64,000 bases of DNA from Conchocele bisecta (GCA_029237695.1 CM055272.1:16046042-16110041), one strand, 5' to 3'; shown: positions 48,314-62,660, counted from the stretch's first letter. The notes: generated by a model not told the origin, from the letters alone. Numbers and translations are program-made.

Positions 48314-48572
48314 CCGGATCTCCGAATTGTCAATACTGTGTTTATTTGGCTTGTAAAAGCACATGTTTACAATAGAGAACGGTGTTTAAACCTTATAAAA
48401 TGGCAATGTCATCGATAAATATCGATGGATTTACAGAATACAGACTTTAATGCTTCTGCTAACACCAAAAATAGCAGAAACAGGTAATTATTTAGTGAGA
48501 ATTTGTATTGGCTAAATCCCGACTTTGTTCTCGAACCAGTTCGGATCCGACAAAAAGTGAATTCTACCACAC
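48314..48572 (+). repeat. 259-bp repeat, twin of 7645-7903
   Basis: Same length and almost the same sequence as 7645-7903 (shared CATCGATAAATATCGATGG palindrome). It abuts the hairpin region on the left and the first ~5-kb unit on the right without spacer. Confidence 0.75.
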
Positions 48573-48903
48573 ATGTATTTGACTTTTACAAATGGATTAT
48601 TGCTTTTCTTCATTACTAAATATGGAACAAATGATAAAACAAGTGTGCCGAAGATCACAATATATGCCCGTCGAGGCAAGGCCAGTCAACAAAGGGAAAT
48701 AACTCACTGGTGGGTGGCAGGTGGGATTATGCGATGGGTAAATTAACGATCGGGGTTCATCCTTTCCGGAATTCAGACCTTGTTTGGCCCTCACATACGT
48801 CTTTGGCATTTTGTATGTGACAGTTGAATCTGATTATACCCCTTATGTGAGTTTTACGATTATTCGTAATCCTATTTTAGGGGAAGGGGCAAAGTGACTT
48901 TGG

Positions 48904-49100
48904 TGTGGTATGGAGCTGGCCCCAGGTCAGGTTATTCTAATTTCAGGGCTGAATATATTTGTTCTCGATGTAAATATTCAGTTCTGATTTTGGGATTTCC
49001 CCCCACCCCCAATGCAGCAGGTTAAAATGGGATCGAACCCGTTTGCCTGGCCTTACATGACACTAGCTGTTGATAGGCCGTTAAACACCAATAGACAAAC
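48904..49100 (-). repeat. SINE-like element in unit copy 1
   Basis: Carries GGAGCTGGCCCCAGGTCAGG, GGGATCGAACCCGTTTGCC and the tail CCGTTAAACACCAATAGACA. Minus-strand B-box-like GGTTCGATCCC supports a Pol III origin. Equivalent copies are 54287-54483 and 59276-59472. Confidence 0.6.
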
Positions 49101-49404
49101 AAACACTGAAAACCAATAGGGTTCTTCATATTGATGTGATAAACATGTATGTTGAATTTGGTTACGATGAGTCAAGTAGAACTTGAGTTATTGCGTGAAC
49201 AAAGATACAGAGTCCGAAAATAAAAAACTGTCGCCAAGGGGAGGTAAGTCTTCGGAAATATTTCAAATTCACCAGGCCTCTTCGTATTGCCGTGATAAAC
49301 ATGTATACCAAATTTGGTTACGATCGGTGAAGTAGAAATTGAGTTATTGCGTGGAAAAGGATACAGAGTGCGAACATTAAAAATGGCCGCCAAGGGGAGA
49401 TAGG

Positions 49405-52085
49405 TCATTACCAATTTGAAAATCCATGTACCAATATTTGGTGCCATCTATACAGTAAAAACTACCAATTTGACAATACCAATATTTCGACTTTATACAA
49501 ATTGTTTCATGTGCAACAATTTAACAATCCCAATATTTTGACTACGTAAAAATTGTACATAGTCCATATATTGGTATTGTCAAATTGGTGTACATGGTAC
49601 AATATTTACGTAGTCAATATATTGGTATTGTCAAATTTGGGCACATGGTACAATATTTACACAGTCAATATATTGGTATTGTCAAATTGGTGTACATGGT
49701 ACAATGATTAAATAATCAATATATTGGTATTGTCAAAATCGGGCACATGGTACAATGTTTACGTAGTCAATATATTGGTATTGTCAAATTGATGTACAGG
49801 GTACAATGTTTACATTGTCAATATATTGGTATTGTAAAATTGGGGCACATGGTACAATGTTTACACAGTCAATATATTGGTATTGTCAAATTGGTGTTCA
49901 GGGTACAATGTTTACACAGTCAATATATTGGTATTGTCAATTGGGGCATATGTTACAATGCACAGTCAATATATTGGTATTGTCAAATTGATGTACAGGG
50001 TACAATGGGTACGTAGTCAATATATTTGTATTGTCAAATTGGGGCACATGGTACAATGTTTACAGTCAATATATTGGTATTGTCAAATTGATGTACAGGG
50101 TACAATGTTTACGTAGTCAATATATTGGTATAGTCAAATTGGGGCAAATGTTACAATGTTTACACAGTCAATATATTGGTAGTGTCAAATTGGGCCGCAT
50201 GGTATAATGTTTACATAGTCAATATATTGGTATTGTCAAATTGGGCAACATGGTACAATGTTTACATAGTCAATATAGTAGTATTGTTAAATTGGGGAAC
50301 AGGGTACAATGTTCACATAGTCAATATAATGGTATTGTCAAATTGGTGTACATGGCACAATGTTGACATAGTAAATAAATTGGTATTGTCAAATTGGTGT
50401 ACATGGTACAATGTTTACATAGTAAATATATTTTTATTGTCAAATTGGTGCACAGGGTACAATGTTTACACAGTCAATATATTGATATTGTCAAATTGGT
50501 GCACATGGTACAATGTTTACATAGTCAATGTATTGGTATTGTCAAATTGGGGCACAGGGTACAATGTTTACATACTCAATATATACGTATTGTCAAATTG
50601 GTGCACAGGGTACAATGTTTACACAGTCGATACTTTGGTATTGTCAAATTATGCCACATGGTACAATGTTTACATAGTCAATATATTGGTGTTGTCAAAT
50701 TGGTGTACATGGTACAATGTTTACACAGTCAATATATTGGTATTATCAAATTGGGGTACAGGGTACAATGTTTACGTAGTCAATATATTGGGATTTTCAA
50801 ATTGATGTACTGGGTACAATGTTTACATAGTGAATATATTGGTACATGTATTGTCAAATTGGTGTACATAGTACAATGTTTACACAGTCAATATATATAT
50901 TGGTATTGTCAAATTGGGGCACATGGTACAATGTTTACATAGTCAACATAGTTGTATTAGTCAAATTGGGGAACAGGGTACAGTGTTTACATAGTCAATA
51001 TATTGGTATTGTCAAATTGGTGTACGTGGCAAAATATTTACATAGTAACTATATTGGTGTTGTCAAATTGGTGTACATGTTACAATGTTTACATAGTCAA
51101 TATATTGGTATTGTAAAATTGATGTACTGGTTACAATGTTTACATAGTCAATATATTGGTGTTGTCAAATTGGGGCACATGGTACAATGTTTACAAATAA
51201 ATTAAAAATGGCTGCCAAGGGGCACAGGCTACAGTGTTTTCATACTCAATATATTGGTATTGTCAAATTGGTGCACAGGGTACAATGTTTACATAGTCAA
51301 TATATTGCTATTGTCCAATTGATGTACAGGGTGCAATGTTTACACTGTCGATACTTTGTCAAATTGGGCGACATGGTAAAATGTTTACATAGTCAATATA
51401 TTGGTTTGTCAAATTGGTGTACATGGTACAATGTTTACACAGTCAATATATTGGTATTGTCAAATTGGGGTACAGTGTACAATGTTTACGTAGTCAATAT
51501 ATTGGGATTGTCAAATTGATTGTACTGGGTACAATGTTTACACAGTCAATATATTGGTATTGTCAAATTGGGGCACGTGGTACAATGTTTACACTGTCAA
51601 TATAATTGGTATTGTCAAAAAATTAGGGGCACATTGGTACAATGTTTACATAGTCAATATAGTTGTATTTGTCAAATTGGTGAACATGTACAATGTTTAC
51701 TAGTCATTAGTGTATTGTCAAATTGGTGTATGCATGGCACACTAGTACATAGATATATGGTATTGTCAAATTGGTGCAATGGCACATTGATTACATATTC
51801 AATATATTTGGTATTGTCAAATTGGGGCACAGGGTACAATCTTTACACAGTCAATATATCGGTATTGTCAAATTGATGTCATGGTACAATGTTTACATAG
51901 TCAATATATTGGTATTGTCAAATTGATGCACATGGTACAATGTTTACATAGTCAATATGTTGGTATTGTCAAGTTGGTGCACAGGGTACAATGTTTTACA
52001 TAGTCAATATTTTGGTATTGTCAAATTGGGGTACATGGTACAATTTTTACACAATCAATATACTATTGGGATTGTCAAATTAGGG
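49405..52085. repeat. 51-bp minisatellite, array 1, with inverted leading units
   Basis: About 50 units of TCAATATATTGGTATTGTCA plus AATTGGGGCACATGG and TACAATGTTTACACAG. The first three units (49405-49557) run in the opposite sense (CCAATTTGACAATACCAATA), so the array begins with a head-to-head switch. Unit length 51 bp (17 codons) explains the long open frames encoding repeated IGIVKLG/QCLHSQY. One 40-bp foreign piece (AAATTAAAAATGGCTGCCAA) sits at 51198-51224. Confidence 0.92.
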
Positions 52086-52089
52086 CACA

Positions 52090-52965
52090 TCGTACAATAT
52101 AAGTAGTACAGGGGGTGGGGGGACTTTGGGCCGCCCGACGAATTGTCATCATAAATACAAATCAGATGTAAGATAAGTAGTGGAGGGGGAGGACTTTGGG
52201 CCAGCCCATAATCCCCCCCCCACCTCAACTCGTCAACATGCACACAAATCAGCTGCAAGTATTAGCTGAGGGTGGGGTGGTACTTTGGGATGGTCCATAT
52301 CCCCCCTCAAAACTTGCATCCATAAATACAAATCAGATGCAAGATACGTAATACAGGGGGGGGGGGGCTTTGGGCCGGCCCATAATCCTCCCCACTCTCA
52401 ATTCGTCAACATGACACACATCAGCGGCAAGGTAATTATTAGGTGGTGGGGGGGGGGGGTAGGACTTTGAATATTAATTCAATAATCCACCCCACCCCTC
52501 TGAACTCGTCACCATAAATACAAATCAGATGCAAGATAAGTAGTGGGGGGGGGAGTTTGGGCCGGCCCATAATCCCCCCCTTAAATCGTCAACATGCACA
52601 CAAATCAGCTGCAAGTATTAGGTGAGTGTGGGGGGTGGGGCTTTGGGATGGTCCATACCCGCCCCCTCAAAACTTGTAACCATAAATGCAAACCAGATGC
52701 AAGATAAGTAGTACCGGGTGGGTGGGGGGCTTTGGGCCGGCCCATAATCCCCCCCCCTCTCTCAATTCGTCAACATGCACACACATCAGCGGCAATATAA
52801 TTATAAGTGGGTAGGGGAGGACTTTGAATAATAAAACAAAAAATCCCCCCCACCATCTGAACTCGTAACCATAAATACAATAATAAGTAGTACAGGGGGG
52901 GGGGACTTTGGGCCGGCCCATAATGTCCCCCACCCCACCCCCCCCCCCCCCCTCCTCTGAACTAT
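52090..52965. repeat. G-run/C-run palindromic array 1
   Basis: Seven or so degenerate units of about 110-130 bp: a run of G, GACTTTGGGCCGGCCCATAA, a run of C, then CAATTCGTCAACATGCACAC or GTAACCATAAATACAAATCA. GGGCCGGCCC is a perfect palindrome and the flanking G and C runs can pair with each other. Related arrays lie at 57062-57945 and 61750-62660. Confidence 0.85.
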
Positions 52966-54784
52966 ATAATATATATATATATGGGCCGCGCTCTGTGAAA
53001 ACCGGCCTTAATGACAACATTTTCAATTTGCATTTTTTTACATTTTCTGATGCGGACACCTTTCAAAAACAATATTCTGAAAAGAAAATGCAATTATGTT
53101 TAATAGTTTTTGTTTTATCTCACTTTTTGTAGCACCATGTGAATCACGCACGAAAGAAAAACATAACGTCATGGAGAAAATGACGTTATTGAAACGGCGA
53201 CGTTTGTACAATGCAACTCAACAGCCTACAGTAGATATGAGTGTTCATAGACTCACTGACGGTGCTTGCTGTAAACTGTATTTGCTGATAAGTTGCACTA
53301 AATGTATCTACAAGTGTTAGTATGTATACTATCAAACACTCATCAGAATAAAACTATGATATATACATGTAGTGAACATAACAAACGCACAACAATCGAT
53401 TTTAAATCTATAATTAGCCGACCTGTGGCTTCGGAATTTGCCACTATCGCCATAATAGACTCATATACGTGTGTCGTCAGAATGATACAATGTAATTATT
53501 TAAGAATTGGCGTCATTTACAGTTAATTGTGACGTCATTTATTGATTTGGGCAATACGTGCCCAAAGACCAAACAAATAAACGGCATTCCTGATGTTGGA
53601 AATTGTAAATTATATGCACATCGTATCGGTGATTGAAACAAATGCATTTTATTTCTGTAGAAATGAATGGACATAATTTGGATAGGCCTATGGCTGCACA
53701 TATCAATGACTTCAGTGCCCGATGGGGTCTAGTTTATTAGTCAGAATTCGTCAGAATCGGTGATTATAAATTAAAACAAATGTCACCTCAGTGATGTCCA
53801 GGAAAAATGTCGCTCTAATCAACCTTGTAAATATAAAGAGAAATGGGATGGGAATTTTCTTTTTTTCTTTTTTTTAACTGATCTTGATGAAAATCTTATC
53901 CCGATAATGTCACCTATGGGTATACCCCTGGATTTAAAAATCATTGCGTACATGTATTTGACTTTTACAAATGGATTATTGATTTTCTTCATTACTAAAT
54001 ATGGAACAAATGATAAAACAAGTGTGCCGAAGATCACAATATATGCCCGTCGAGGCAAGGCCAGTCAACAAAGGGAAATAACTCACTGGTGGGTGGCAGG
54101 TGGGAGTATGCGATGGGTAAATTAACGATCAGGGTTCATCCTTTCCGGAATTCAGACCTTGTTTGGCCCTCACATACGTCTTTGGCATTTTGTATGTGAC
54201 AGTTGAATCTGATTATACCCCTTATGTGAGTTTTACGATTATTCGTAATCCTATTTTAGGGGAAGGGGCAAAGTGACTTTGGTGTGGTATGGAGCTGGCC
54301 CCAGGTCAGGTTATTCTAATTTCAGGGCTGAATATATTTGTTCTCGATGTAAATATTCAGTTCTGATTTTGGGATTTCCCCCCACCCCCAATGCAGCAGG
54401 TTAAAATGGGATCGAACCCGTTTGCCTGGCCTTACATGACACTAGCTGTTGATAGGCCGTTAAACACCAATAGACAAACAAACACTGAAAACCAATAGTG
54501 TTCTTCATATTGATGTGATAAACATGTATACTGAATTTGGTTACGATGAGTCAAGTAGAACTTGAGTTATTGCGTGAACAAAGATACAGAGTCCGAAAAT
54601 AAAAAACTGTCGCCAAGGGGAGGTAAGTCTTCGGAAATATTTCAAATTCAACAGTCCTCTTCGTATTGCCGTGATAAACATGTATACCAAATTTGGTTAC
54701 GATCGGTGAAGTAGAACTTGAGTTATTGCGTGGACAAGGATACAGAGTGCGAACATTAAAAATGGCCGCCAAGGGGAGATAGGT

Positions 54785-57062
54785 CATTACCAATTTGACA
54801 ATCCATGTACCAATATTTGGTGCCATCTATACAGTAAAAACTACCAATTTGACAATACCAATATTTCGACTTTATACAAATTGTTTCATGTGCAACAATT
54901 TCACAATCCCAATATTTTGACTACGTAAAAATTGTACATAATCCATATATTGGTATTGTCAAATTGGTGTACATGGTACAATGTTTACGTAGTCAATATA
55001 TTGGTATTGTCAAATTGGGGCACATGGTACAATATTTACACAGTCAATATATTGGTATTGTGAAATTGGTGTACATGGTACAAAGATTACATAATCAATA
55101 TATTGGTATTGTCAAACTGGGACACATGGTACAATGTTTGCATAGTCAATATATTGGTATTGTCAAATTCGGGCACATGGTACAATGTTTACATAATCAA
55201 TATATTAAGTCTGTCAAATTCGAGCACATGGTACAATGTTTACACAGTCAATATATTGCTATTGTCAAAATCGGGCACATGGTACAATGTTTACATAATC
55301 AATATATTAAGTTTGTCAAATTCGAGCACATGGTACAATGTTTACACAGTCAATATATTGGTATTGTCAAAATCGGGCACATGGTACAATGTTTACGTAG
55401 TCAATATATTGGTATTGTCAAATTGATGTACAGGGTACAATGTTTACATTGTCAATATATTGGTATTGTAAAATTTGGGCACATGGTACAATGTTTACAC
55501 AGTCAATATATTGGTATTATCAAATTGATGTACAGGGAACAATGGTTACGTAGTCAATATATTGGTATTGTCAAATTGGGGCACATGGTACAATGTTTAC
55601 ATAGTCAATATATTGGTAGTGTCTAATTGGTGTTCAGGGTACAATGTTTACATAGTCAATATATTGGTATTGTCAAATTGGGGCATATGTTACAATGTTT
55701 ACACAGTCAATATATTGGTATTGTCAAATTGATGTACATGGTACAATGGGTACGTAGTCAATATATTAGTATTGTCAAATTGGGGAACAGGGTACAATGT
55801 TCACATAGTCAATATATTGGTATTGTCAAATTGGTGTACATGGCACAATGTTGACATAGTAAATAAATTGGTATTGTCAAACTGATGTCAAATTGGGGAA
55901 CAGGGTACAGTGTTTACATAGTCAATATATTGGTATTGTCAAATTGGTGTACATGGCAAAAATATTTGCATAGTAACTATATTGGTGTTGTCAAATTGGT
56001 GTACATGTTACAATGTTTACATAGTCAATATATTGGTATTGTAAAATTGATGTACTGGTTACAATGTTTACATAGTCAATATATTGGTGTTGTCAAATTG
56101 GGGCACATGGTACAATGTTTACAGATAAATTAAAAATGGCTGCCAAGGGGCACAGGCTACAGTGTTTTCATACTCAATATATTGGTATTGTAAAATTGGG
56201 GCACAGGGTACAATGTTTACATAGTCAATATATTGCTATTGTCCAATTGATGTACAGGGTGCAATGTTTACACTGTCGATACTTTGTCAAATTGGGCGAC
56301 ATGGTAAAATGTTTACATAGTCAATATATTGGTTTGTCAAATTGGTGTACATGGTACAATGTTTACACAGTCAATATATTGGTATTGTCAAATTTGGGTA
56401 CAGGGTACAATGTTTACATAGTCAATATAGTTGTATTTGTCAAATTGGTGAACAGTGTACAATGGACAATGGGATTGTCAAATTGATGTACTGGGTACAA
56501 TGTTTACACAGTCAATATATTGGTATTGTCAAATTGGGGCACATGGTACAATGTTTACACAGTCAATATATTGGTATTGTCAAATTGGGGCAGAGGTACA
56601 ATGTTTACATAGTCAATATAGTTGTATTTGTCAAATTGGTGAACAGTGTACAATGTTTACATAGTCAATATATTGGTATTGTCAAATTGGTGTACATGGC
56701 ACACTGTTTACATAAATATATTGGTATTGTCAAATTGGTGCAATGGCACATTGATTACATATTCAATATATTGGTATTGTCAAATTGGGGCACAGGGTAC
56801 AATGTTTACACAGTCAATATATCGGTATTGTCAAATTGATGTACATGGTACAATGTTTACATAGTCAATATATTGGTATTGTCAAATTGATGCACATGGT
56901 ACAATGTTTACATAGTCAATATGTTGGTATTGTCAAGTTGGTGCACAGGGTACAATGTTTACATAGTCAATATTTTGGTATTGTCAAATTGGGGTACATG
57001 GTACAATTTTTACACAGTCAATATACTATTGGGATTGTCAAATTAGGGCACATCGTACAAGA
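54785..57062. repeat. 51-bp minisatellite, array 2
   Basis: About 42 units of the same repeat, again starting with about three inverted units (54785-54947). Several units of variant GTCAAATTCGAGCACATGG with AATCAATATATTAAGT alternate with standard ones at 55190-55350. The AAATTAAAAATGGCTGCC piece recurs at 56129-56150. Confidence 0.92.
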
Positions 57063-57907
57063 TAAGTAGTACAGGGGGTGGGGGGACTTTGGGCCGCCCG
57101 AACTTGTCATCATAAATACAAATCAGATGTAAGATAAGTAGTGGAGGGGGAGGACTTTGGGCCAGCCCATAATCCCCCCCCCCCCACCTCAACTCGTCAA
57201 CATGCACACAAATCAGCTGCAAGTATTAGCTGAGGGTGGGGAGGTACTTTGGGATGGTCCATATCCCCCCTCAAAACTTGCATCCATAAATACAAATCAG
57301 ATGCAAGATACGTAATACATGGGGGGGGGGGCTTTGGGCCGGCCCATAGTCCTCCCCACTCTCAATTCGTCAACATGCACACACATCAGCGGCAAGGTAA
57401 TTATTACGGTGGGGGTGGGGGGGTAGGACTTTGAATATTAATTCAATAATCCACCCACCCCTCTGAACTCGTCACCATAAATACAAATCAGATGCAAGAT
57501 AAGTAGTGGGGGGAGAGTTTGGGCCGGCCATAATCCCCCTCAAATCGTCAACATGCACACAAATCAGTTGCAAGTATTAGGTGAGGGTGGGGGTGGGGCT
57601 TTGGGATGGTCCATACCCCCCCTCAAAACTTGTAACCATAAATACAAACCAGATGCAAGATAAGTAGTACCGGGTGGGTGGGGGGCTTTGGGCCGGCCCA
57701 TAAAACCCCCCCCCCCCTCTCTCAATTCGTCAACATGCACACACATCAGCGGCAATATAATTATAAGTGGGTAGGGGGAGGACTTTGAATAATAATACAA
57801 AAATCCCCCCTCCCCCCCCCCATCTGAACTCGTAACCATAAATACAATAATAAGTAGTACAGGGGGGGGGGGGGGGGGGGGGGGGGGACTTTTGGGCCGG
57901 CCCATAA

Positions 57908-57943
<36 letters not shown>

Positions 57944-57945
57944 TG
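57062..57945. repeat. G-run/C-run palindromic array 2
   Basis: Same unit type as array 1; its last unit has a run of about 25 G at 57862-57887 and about 31 C at 57910-57941. Run lengths in such sequence are unreliable. Confidence 0.82.
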
Positions 57946-59774
57946 AACTATAAAATATAAAATAAAATATATATATATATGGGCCGCGCTCTGTGAAAAC
58001 CGGCCTTAATGACAACATTTTCAATTTGCATTTTTTTACATTTTCTGATGCGGACACCTTCAAAAACATATTCTGAAAAGAAAATGCCATTATGTTTAAT
58101 TGTTTTTGATTTTATCTCACTTTTTGTAGCACCATGTGAATCACGCACGAAAGAAAAACATAACGTCATGGAGAAAATGACGTTATTGAAACGGCGACGT
58201 TTGTACAATGCAACTCAACAGCCTACAGTAGATATGAGTGTTCATAGACTCACTGACGGTGCTTGCTGTAAACTGTATTTGCTGATAAGTTGCACTAGAT
58301 GTATCTACAAGTGTTAGTATGTATACTATCAAACATTCATCAGAATAAAACTATGATATGTACATGTAGTGAACATAACAAACGCACAACAATCGATTTT
58401 AAATCTATAATTAGCCGACCTGTGTCTTCGGAATTTGCCACTATCGCCATAATATATTCATATACGTGTGTCGTCAGAATGATACAATGTAATTATTTAA
58501 GAATTGGCGTCATTTACAGTTAGTTAATTGTGACGTCATTTATTAATTGGGCAATACGTGCCCAAAGACCAAACAAATAAACGGCATTCCTGATGTTGGA
58601 AATTGTAAATTATATGCACATCGTATCGGTGATTGAAACAAATGCATTTTATTTCTGTAGAAATGAATGACCAGAATTTGGATAGGCCTATGGCTGCACA
58701 TATCAATGACTTCAGTGCCCGATGGGGTCTAGTTTATTAGTCAGAATTCGTCAGAATCGGTGATTATAAATTAAAACAAATGTCACCTCAGTGATGTCCA
58801 GGAAAAATGTCGCTCTAATCAACCTTGTAAATATAAAGAGAAATGGGATGGGAATTTTCTTTTTTTTAACTGATCTTGATGGAAATCTTATCCCGATAAT
58901 GTCACCTGTGTGTATACCTCTGGATTTAAAAATCATTGCGTACATGCATTTGACTTTTACAAATGGATCATTGATTTTCTTCATTACTAAATATGGAACA
59001 AATGATAAAACAAGTGTGCCGAAGATCACAATATATGCCCGTCGAGGCAAGGCCAGTCAACAAAGGGAAATAACTCACTGGTGGGTGGCAGGTGGGAGTA
59101 TGCGATGGGTAAATTAACGATCGGGGTTCATCCTTTCCGGAATTCAGACGTTGTTTGGCCCTCACATTCGTCTTTGGCATTTTGTATGTGACAGTTGAAT
59201 CTGATTATACCCCTTATGTGAGTTTTACGATTATTCGTAATCCTATTTTAGGGGAAGGGGCAAAGTGACTTTGGTGTGGTATGGAGCTGGCCCCAGGTCA
59301 GGTTATTCTAATTTCAGGGCTGAATATATTTGTTCTCGATGTAAATATTCAGTTCTGATTTTGGGATTTCCCCCCACCCCCAATGCAGCAGGTTAAAATG
59401 GGATCGAACCCGTTTGCCTGGCCTTACATGACACTAGCTGTTGATAGGCCGTTAAACACCAATAGACAAACAAACATTTAAAACCAATAGGGTTCTTCAT
59501 ATTGATGTGATAAACATGTATGTTGAATTTGGTTACGATGAGTCAAGTAGAACTTGAGTTATTGCGTGAACAAAGATACAGAGTCCGAAAATAAAAAACT
59601 GTCGCCAAGGGGAGGTAAGTCTTCGGAAATGTTTCAAATTCAACAGGCTTCTTCTTATTGCCGTGATAAACATGTATACCAAATTTGGTTACGATCGGTG
59701 AAGTAGAACTTGAGTTATTGCGTGGACAAGGATACAGAGTGCGAACATTAAAAATGGCCGCCAATGGGAGATAG

Positions 59775-61747
59775 GTCATTACCAATTTGAAAATCCATGT
59801 ACCAATATTTGGTGCCATCTATACAGTAAAAACTACCAATTTGACAATACCAATATTTCGACTTTATACAAATTGTTTCATGTGCAACAATTTAACAATC
59901 CCAATATTTTGACTACGTAAAAATTGTACATAATCCATATATTGGTATTGTCAAACAAATTGGTGTACATGGTACAATGTTTACGTAGTCAATATATTGG
60001 TATTGTCAAATTGGGGCACATGGTACAATATTTACACAGTCAATATATTGGTATTGTCAAATTGGTGTACATGGTACAAAGATTACATAATCAATATATT
60101 GGTATTGTCAAACTGGGACACATGGTACAATGTTTGCATAGTCAATATATTGGTATTGTCAAATTCGGGCACATGGTACAATGTTTACATAATCAATATA
60201 TTAAGTTTGTCAAATTCGAGGACATGGTACAATGTTTACACAGTCAATATATTTGTATTGTCAAAATCGGGCACATGGTACAATGTTTACGTAGTCAATA
60301 TATTGGTATTGTCAAATTGATGTAAAGGGTACAATGTTTACATTGTCAATATATTGGTATTGTAAAATTTGGGCACATGGTACAATGTTTACACAGTCAA
60401 TATATTGGTATTGTCAAATTGATGTACAGGGAACAATGGTTTACGTAGTCAATATATTGGTATTGTCAAATTGGGGCACATGGTACAATGTTTACATAGT
60501 CAATATATTGGTATTGTCAAATTGGTGTTCAGGGTACAATGTTTACACAGTCAATATATTGGTATTGTCAAATTGGGGCATATGTTACAATGTTTACACA
60601 GTCAATATATTGGTATTGTCAAATTGGGGCACATGGTACAATGTTTACTGTCAATATATTGGTATTGTCAAATTGATGTACAGGGTACAATGTTTACGTA
60701 GTCAATATATTGGTATTGTCAAATTGGGGCAAATGTTACAATGTTTACACAGTCAATATATTGGTATTGTCAAATTGGGCAACATGGTACAATGTTTACA
60801 TAGTCAATATAGTAGTATTGTAAAATTGGGGAACAGGGTACAATGTTTACATAGTCAATATATTGGTATTGTCAAATTGGTGTACATGGCACAATGTTTA
60901 CATAGTAAATAAATTGGTATTGTCAAATTGGTGTACATTGTACAATGTTTACATAGTAAATATATTTTTATTGTCAAATTGGTGCACAGGGTACAAGGTT
61001 TACACAGTCAATATATTGATATTGTCAAATTGGTGCACATGGTACAATGTTTACATAGTCAATGTATTGGTATTGTCAACTTGGGGCACAGGGTACAATG
61101 TTTACATAGTCAATGTATTGGTATTGTCATATTGGGGCACAGGGTACAATGTTTTACATACTCAAATATACAATGTTTACAGACTAAGATATTCGTTTAG
61201 TCAAATTGGTGCACAGCGGTACAATGTTTACACAGTCGATACTTTGGTATTGTCAAATTGTTGCACATGGTACAATGTTTACACAGTCAATATATTGGTA
61301 AATTGGTCAAATGCACAGGTACATTAATGTTTACATAGTCCATATAGTTGTATTTTGTCAAATTGGTGAACAGTGTACAATGTTTACATAGTAAATATAT
61401 TGGTATTGTCAAATTGGTGCACATGGCACATTGTTTACATATTCAATATCTTGGTATTGTCAAATTGGGGCAAAGGGGTACAATGTTTACACATTCAATA
61501 TATCGCCTATCGGTATTGTCAAATTGGTGTACATGGTACAATGTTTACATAGTCAATATATTGGTATTGTCAAATTGATGCACATGGTACAATGTTTACA
61601 TAGTCAATATGTTGGTATTATCAAATTGGTGCACAGGGTACAATGTTTACATAGTCAATATTTTGGTATTGTCAAATTGGGGCACATGGTACAATTTTTA
61701 CACAGTCAATATACTATTGGGATTGTCAAATTAGGGCACATCGTACA
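59775..61747. repeat. 51-bp minisatellite, array 3
   Basis: About 36 units of the same repeat with the inverted leading units at 59775-59937. The 61140-61340 part is more degenerate (short and split units), possibly through sequence errors. Confidence 0.9.
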
Positions 61748-61749
61748 AG

Positions 61750-62660
61750 ATAAGTAGTACAGGGGGTGGGGGTGGGGGACTTTGGGCCGCCCCATAATCC
61801 CATCAGCGGCAAGATAATCATTAGGTGGGGTGGGGGGAGGACTTTGAATAATAATTCAATAATCCATTCCCACCCCTGTGTCACCATAAATACAAATCAG
61901 ATGCAAGATAAGTAGTGGAGGGGGGAGGACTTTGGGCCAGCCCATAATCCCCCCCCCCCCAACCTCAACTCGTCAACATGCACACAAATCAGCTGCAAGT
62001 ATTAGCTGAGGGTGGGGTGGTACTTTGGGATGGTCCATATCCCCCCTCAAAACTTGCATCCATAAATACAAATCAGATGAAAGATACGTAATACAGAGTT
62101 GGGGGGGGGGACTTTGGGCCGGCCCATAATCCTCCCCACTCTCTCAATTCGTCAACATGCACACACATCAGCGGCAAGGTAATTATTAGGTGGTGGGGGG
62201 GGGGAGGACTTTGAACAATAATTCAATAATCCACCCCACCCCTCTGAACTCGTCACCATAAATACAAATCAGATGCAAGATAAGTAGTGGGGGGGGGAGT
62301 TAGTTTGGGGCCGGCCCATACTCCCCCCTCAACTCGTCAACATGCACACAAATCAGCTGCAAGTATTAGGTGAGGGTGGGGGGGGGCTTTGGGATGGTCC
62401 ATACCCCCCCCTCAAAACTTGTAACCGGCCCATAATTCCCCCGCCCCCTCTCTCAATTCGTCAACATGCACACACATCAGCGGCAATATAATTATTAAGT
62501 GGGTAGGGGGAGGACTAATAATACAAAAATCTCCCCCCCTCCCCCCCCCCATCTGAACTCGTAACCATAAATACAATAATAAGTAGTACGGAGGGGGGGG
62601 GGGACCCGGGGGGGGGGGGCTTTGGGCCGGCCCATAATGCCCCCCGCCCCCCCCCCTCTG
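61750..62660. repeat. G-run/C-run palindromic array 3
   Basis: Same unit type, with one rearranged segment near 61800-61900 and a final unit interrupted by GGGACCCGGGG at 62601. Confidence 0.82.

Larger units (their letters stand above)
48572..53950 (+). repeat. ~5.4-kb tandem unit, copy 1
   Basis: Order of parts: SINE-like element with AAAGGGAAATAACTC (48572-49100); two ~140-bp motifs with AACTTGAGTTATTGCGTG (49110-49400); 51-bp minisatellite (49405-52085); G-run/C-run array (52090-52965); TA tract, then about 760 bp of unique-looking sequence (52966-53739) and the dispersed repeat with GTCAGAATTCGTCAG (53740-53950). The next copy starts 5379 bp later. No coding gene is evident; frames of up to 209 codons reflect the 51-bp period. 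Confidence 0.88.
53951..58942 (+). repeat. ~5.0-kb tandem unit, copy 2
   Basis: Same order of parts as copy 1 with few substitutions outside the minisatellite. It is 4992 bp long; most of the 387-bp difference comes from fewer 51-bp units. The G-run/C-run part (57062-57945) ends in pure runs that are longer than in copy 1. Confidence 0.88.

Noticed and set aside
49747..52060. Long frames repeating QCLHSQYIGIVKLG or NVYTVNILVLSNWG
   Set aside because: The 51-bp unit is 17 codons, so all three frames of the direct strand stay open; no protein features and no stable start.
49560..52085. CRISPR-like appearance of regular direct repeats
   Set aside because: There are no unique spacers between repeats, the units are contiguous and AT-rich, and the context is eukaryotic.
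53096..53526. Two 74-codon frames conserved in unit copies 1 and 2
   Set aside because: Conservation is explained by recent duplication of the whole unit; third-position pattern cannot be judged and no domain is seen.
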